From NCBI GenBank assembly GCA_029239415.1, contig JAQZAY010000075.1, positions 1 to 14,066 on the forward strand: 14,066 nt of DNA. The letters are read 5' to 3'. A program made the position numbers and the translations under genes. Numbering within the stretch: position 1 is the first letter of the stretch; every line of letters begins with the position of its first letter. This DNA is from Pseudomonas sp. (GTDB lineage: Bacteria; Pseudomonadota; Gammaproteobacteria; Pseudomonadales; Pseudomonadaceae). The notes beneath the pieces were generated by a model that was not told the origin of the DNA, made no database searches, and was given only the letters and a program-made list of their open reading frames with translations. Below are positions 12,101 to 14,066 of the stretch, piece after piece.

Positions 12101-14023
12101 GTCAATGGCTGGCAAAGCAGCGGGCCTCACAACCTCGGGGCTTTCCTCAGCGCATTCCCGAGGGTGCAACACCTGGACATCGCTGCCAACCTGCTGCGCT
12201 TCATCCCTGAAGAAGTGGCTACGCTCACCGATCTGCAATCGCTTGACCTGGCGGAAAACTTCCTGGCACTGGACGACGAGCGCAACCTGGGCGTGCTCAC
12301 CCAGCTCACCGGTCTGCAGCGCCTGAACCTGACCGACGCCCTCGACGTGCTGCCGGTCGCCACCTTGCAGCGCATGAGCCAGCTTCCCGCCTTGGCCTCG
12401 CTGCAACTGGACCTCAACAGCCTGTCGCTGGACGCCGAGCATTTCGAGGCGCTGCGCGAATGGCCGGCCCTCACCCGCCTGAGCCTGGGTTCCAATGACA
12501 TCACGCTGAACGCCGAAAGCCGCGCCGCGCTGGGCAGCCTCAACCGGCTGGAGGTGTTGTTCCTGGAGGAAAACCCGTTGCAACTGGCACCGGACCTTAG
12601 CGGCTGGTGGTCGCTTCGTGAACTGGACCTTGCGCATACCGAAATCAGCCAGTGGCCCGCCGGGCTGCAGGCTTTGCTGGAGCAGGAGCCCCTGAGGCTC
12701 GAGCGGCTCGACCTTAGCGGCAATCGGCTGACCGAGGTCCCGGTGCTGCGCGACAGCGCCTTTGCCCGCGCGGTGAATCCGCAAGGCGACCAGGTGATCT
12801 ACGACTTCGACGCCAACCCCTGGAGCGACGACGCGCTGCGCAACCTGGCAGATGCAGGTTTTCAGGTGGTCCCGCACTTCGACGCAACCGATCTGTGGTA
12901 CCAGGACCTGCCTCACGACCTTCAGGCCCATCGCACCGCCACCGCCCACGATACGCAGTGGGAGCCATTGTATGCGTTGTTCGATCGCCTGCAGGAGACC
13001 GGCGACTACCAGGCCAACCCTGAATACATGCGGGCCCGCCTGACGCGGGTACTGCAAGCGCTCACCCTGCCTGCGCAGGAACAGGGCGACGGGCTCTGGG
13101 GGCAGGCCCAACTGCACCAGCAAGTGCTGGATGATATCGAGGATGCCGCGCAAGCCTGCGTCGACCAGGCCAGCCTGCTGTTTCAGGGGATCGAGACCGA
13201 GGTCATGATCTGGCGGATCGCTGCCAGTGCCCAGCCCGGCGCAGCCGATGAAGCAGTCGCCCTCGGCGCAGCGGCGGGCCTGCTGCGCCAAGGCCGTCTG
13301 GACGAGCGCGTGGCCGAACTGTACAACGCAAGAGTTGCCCGGCGCCGTGCCTTGGCCGATGCCGCCGATGATCACGCACGCCAAGCGGCGCCAACGCTGC
13401 ATCCAGATGATGACCTGAGTGACGATAGCCTGACCGAGCCGAACTACCTGCTCGATGAAATCGAGATGGCCCTGTATGCACGTATCCAGCTCCAGGCACG
13501 CCTGGGCTTGCCGATGCAGCCACAGGACATCCTGTTTGGCGGGCTGGCGCGGTTGAGCGAGGCGACACTGAGCCGGCTCGCGCAGGCCGTGCTCACCGAG
13601 GTCGATGCTACACGGCTTGCCGCCTGGGCGAGCGACCAGCGCTTCTGGCGGGCCTGGATCCGGCGCTTGCGCCCTGCCCCGTTCGAAGCGTTCGAGCGCG
13701 AATGGAGCGCGGCTTCGGAATACTACACCGAGTTGAGCGAGGCCAGCCCAGGCCCCGCCCCCTACCGCGGGCCTGCGGTACCGGAGCGCTTTATCAGGGC
13801 CTTGGAACAGCAGCTAGGCGAGGTGCCAGGCCTGGTCTGGCGTATCGATGGTGTCTTGCAGCGCATCGATCTCGTCTCGAACCGCTATGCCGGCGAAAGC
13901 GCATTGTACGAGCAGGCCGGGCAATTGCTGCTGCGCACGCGAGGCGAAGCGGAGCAGGCGCTCTATGTGCAGGTGACCGAAGAAATCATCGCAACGGGCC
14001 TGAACCTGGCGATGACTGATTAA
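9155..14023 (+). CDS. Large LRR protein with C-terminal NEL-type E3 ubiquitin ligase domain (effector/toxin-like)
   Basis: A 1622-residue protein in three parts. The long N-terminal region (about 1-970) resembles the DUF6543 / dermonecrotic-toxin-like family of Pseudomonas (from memory). It lacks a signal peptide but has a hydrophobic pair at 388-416 and 444-464, split by an acidic stretch. About eight leucine-rich repeats follow (about 1002-1200), for example LDLAENFL and LDLSGNRLTEVP. The C-terminal part (about 1260-1560) resembles the NEL domain of IpaH/SspH effectors: a helical start near Trp1269, QACVDQ with Cys1335 and Asp1337 forming the CxD catalytic motif, and the conserved LDEIEMALYARIQLQARLGL (1433-1452). 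NEL enzymes pass ubiquitin from host E2 to host targets, with the LRR choosing the target. No secretion genes lie nearby. The gene is intact, with base composition like its neighbours. It begins 81 bases after the activator gene; I see no convincing promoter or terminator in that gap. The LRR call is firm and the NEL call strong; substrate and delivery route are unknown. Confidence 0.82.
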   Translation: MPHSLPLDLASINRRLPEWLRRATPGQRALLKARLRQSHVAARRLASAMATIPSIEAFSRPLLREALARWYPGVTLPEADTAQAWIRTPDNPHALSWLETALQNLVAGTSVSLYASADTPELSGLDSTLFVSGIRNLDLGQRYQYALSDIIDNDHFRSLLREQDRAAFAAELTAARLQGRIDSRGELLGEAALDGASEVPALDGSKRVLQCGYLSLLGFALGGPLLVRLEPDGKTEPCLLYLPGDPQGAVRQYRSLQTVGRALTRRLWTPAFRQFFKRYVSQAEQPAFAARLRDTLYPRYPYARLQPQPPVLKKGETFSWIRRLFPGPHDLWQQTLDQNARLPLDFTLWRGECLTARARAQVQRSLTDAARLAVPVAQLDAAARQARILGWLGAGLNVLNVVSFFVPALGELVLAVGGAQIVDDFLEGVHALDEGEADAAIAHLFEVFENLLQFAVLGAAHAAFESPGPLQGWTRIAGPSGQRLWHGELTPFSREAPWPAGTPAKANGLHVWQGEHWLDLDGKSLPLESGKDGRWHLAAARGQRHQPVLLGNGEVPWRLEHEQPLAWDAARLLRRLASPAASLDDETLLRALRSSGHSEAAVRRVMVDQRRAPALLLDSLQALGTLQEFAGAPDNPDALVLSRAFPNLSGRARAEILAQARAEDLAQLRRTGRLPLPIAETARLYLRETRLNRALQRFHQDQGPAGDRDLLVFANLERLAGWNDAVRLELRERRIDGPLIAAAGAEGLPLKTLLRGEQGYEPLDEAGLPLASPTELYQALLNALPDEARTALGVQIHEPLALRDALFEQACSDRRRTALQLGMAPVRAMFRLPTRMLEDARIGYRLSGRGPSWLNEDELFDSLFPALEPGDQAALRQRLQQEAGTDVGAFGRLLYRLRDELHRLDATLDGWINDASGVAPEEASQRRGARVEAAHAIRQAWRRQSPPEAFGNPDFVALTLDARHLGQLPLLPDPLVHVRRLTVNGWQSSGPHNLGAFLSAFPRVQHLDIAANLLRFIPEEVATLTDLQSLDLAENFLALDDERNLGVLTQLTGLQRLNLTDALDVLPVATLQRMSQLPALASLQLDLNSLSLDAEHFEALREWPALTRLSLGSNDITLNAESRAALGSLNRLEVLFLEENPLQLAPDLSGWWSLRELDLAHTEISQWPAGLQALLEQEPLRLERLDLSGNRLTEVPVLRDSAFARAVNPQGDQVIYDFDANPWSDDALRNLADAGFQVVPHFDATDLWYQDLPHDLQAHRTATAHDTQWEPLYALFDRLQETGDYQANPEYMRARLTRVLQALTLPAQEQGDGLWGQAQLHQQVLDDIEDAAQACVDQASLLFQGIETEVMIWRIAASAQPGAADEAVALGAAAGLLRQGRLDERVAELYNARVARRRALADAADDHARQAAPTLHPDDDLSDDSLTEPNYLLDEIEMALYARIQLQARLGLPMQPQDILFGGLARLSEATLSRLAQAVLTEVDATRLAAWASDQRFWRAWIRRLRPAPFEAFEREWSAASEYYTELSEASPGPAPYRGPAVPERFIRALEQQLGEVPGLVWRIDGVLQRIDLVSNRYAGESALYEQAGQLLLRTRGEAEQALYVQVTEEIIATGLNLAMTD

Positions 14024-14037
14024 GGCAGATCACTGGA

Positions 14038-14066
14038 GTCTGTTCGCGGGTGTGCCACGAGCAGAC
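14038..14066 (+). terminator. Inverted repeat after the LRR-NEL gene, at the window edge (possible terminator)
   Basis: GTCTGTTC (14038-14045) pairs with GAGCAGAC (14059-14066) with one G-U wobble, and a smaller GTG/CAC pair lies inside the loop. It begins 14 bases past the stop codon. The window ends exactly at the arm, so a following T-run cannot be checked. Confidence 0.35.

Noticed and set aside
12155..12760. Leucine-rich region considered as a DNA-level tandem repeat
   Set aside because: Periodicity is visible only in the protein. The DNA units differ in sequence and length, so there is no recent tandem duplication.
11738..13402. A 554-codon open frame on the - strand inside the LRR-NEL gene
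   Set aside because: The + strand frame contains ordered LRRs and the CxD region. The antisense frame shows only Gln/Val/Arg-rich sequence and no ribosome site of note.

Overview
The window looks like chromosomal DNA of a Pseudomonas, most probably of the P. putida group. The evidence is GC-rich coding sequence throughout, a FolD that matches Pseudomonas FolD closely, and a paired P. putida-type REP element (REPIN). The order folD, then a sugar/polyol ABC transporter, then a sigma-54 activator is the order I recall from P. putida genomes. That is from memory and no search was run. I see no insertion sequence, phage gene, tRNA, rRNA or CRISPR array.

Layout. (1) Bases 85-939, + strand: folD, a folate one-carbon enzyme. 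(2) Bases 940-1161: the non-coding gap between convergent genes, holding a REPIN with perfect 30-bp arms and a second stem-loop just past the transporter operon. (3) Bases 1162-7090, - strand: a tightly packed six-gene ABC importer operon. In transcription order it runs ATPase, ATPase, permease, permease, small DUF2160-type membrane protein, periplasmic binding protein. This architecture matches the glycerol importer GlpSTPQ(U)V of Rhizobium. (4) Bases 7091-7279: a divergent regulatory region with a very good -24/-12 (sigma-54) promoter facing the transporter and a cluster of palindromes upstream of it. (5) Bases 7280-9073, + strand: an AcoR/DhaR-type sigma-54 activator, the obvious candidate to fire that promoter. 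(6) Bases 9155-14023, + strand: a 1622-residue protein with a long N-terminal toxin-like region, about eight leucine-rich repeats and a C-terminal domain resembling the NEL E3 ubiquitin ligases of bacterial effectors, with a candidate catalytic Cys1335 in a CxD motif.

How the parts work together. The regulator and transporter form a self-contained unit: a GAF-containing activator probably senses a small metabolite and switches on uptake of a polyol through the sigma-54 promoter. No glycerol kinase or dehydrogenase is present here, so the substrate remains an inference. The two ATPases are unequal. One lacks the switch histidine and has an aberrant Walker A; the other has an aberrant signature motif. 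A heterodimer would therefore have one consensus and one degenerate ATP site. The LRR-NEL protein has no visible functional link to the transporter. It looks like an accessory gene for interaction with eukaryotic hosts or predators.
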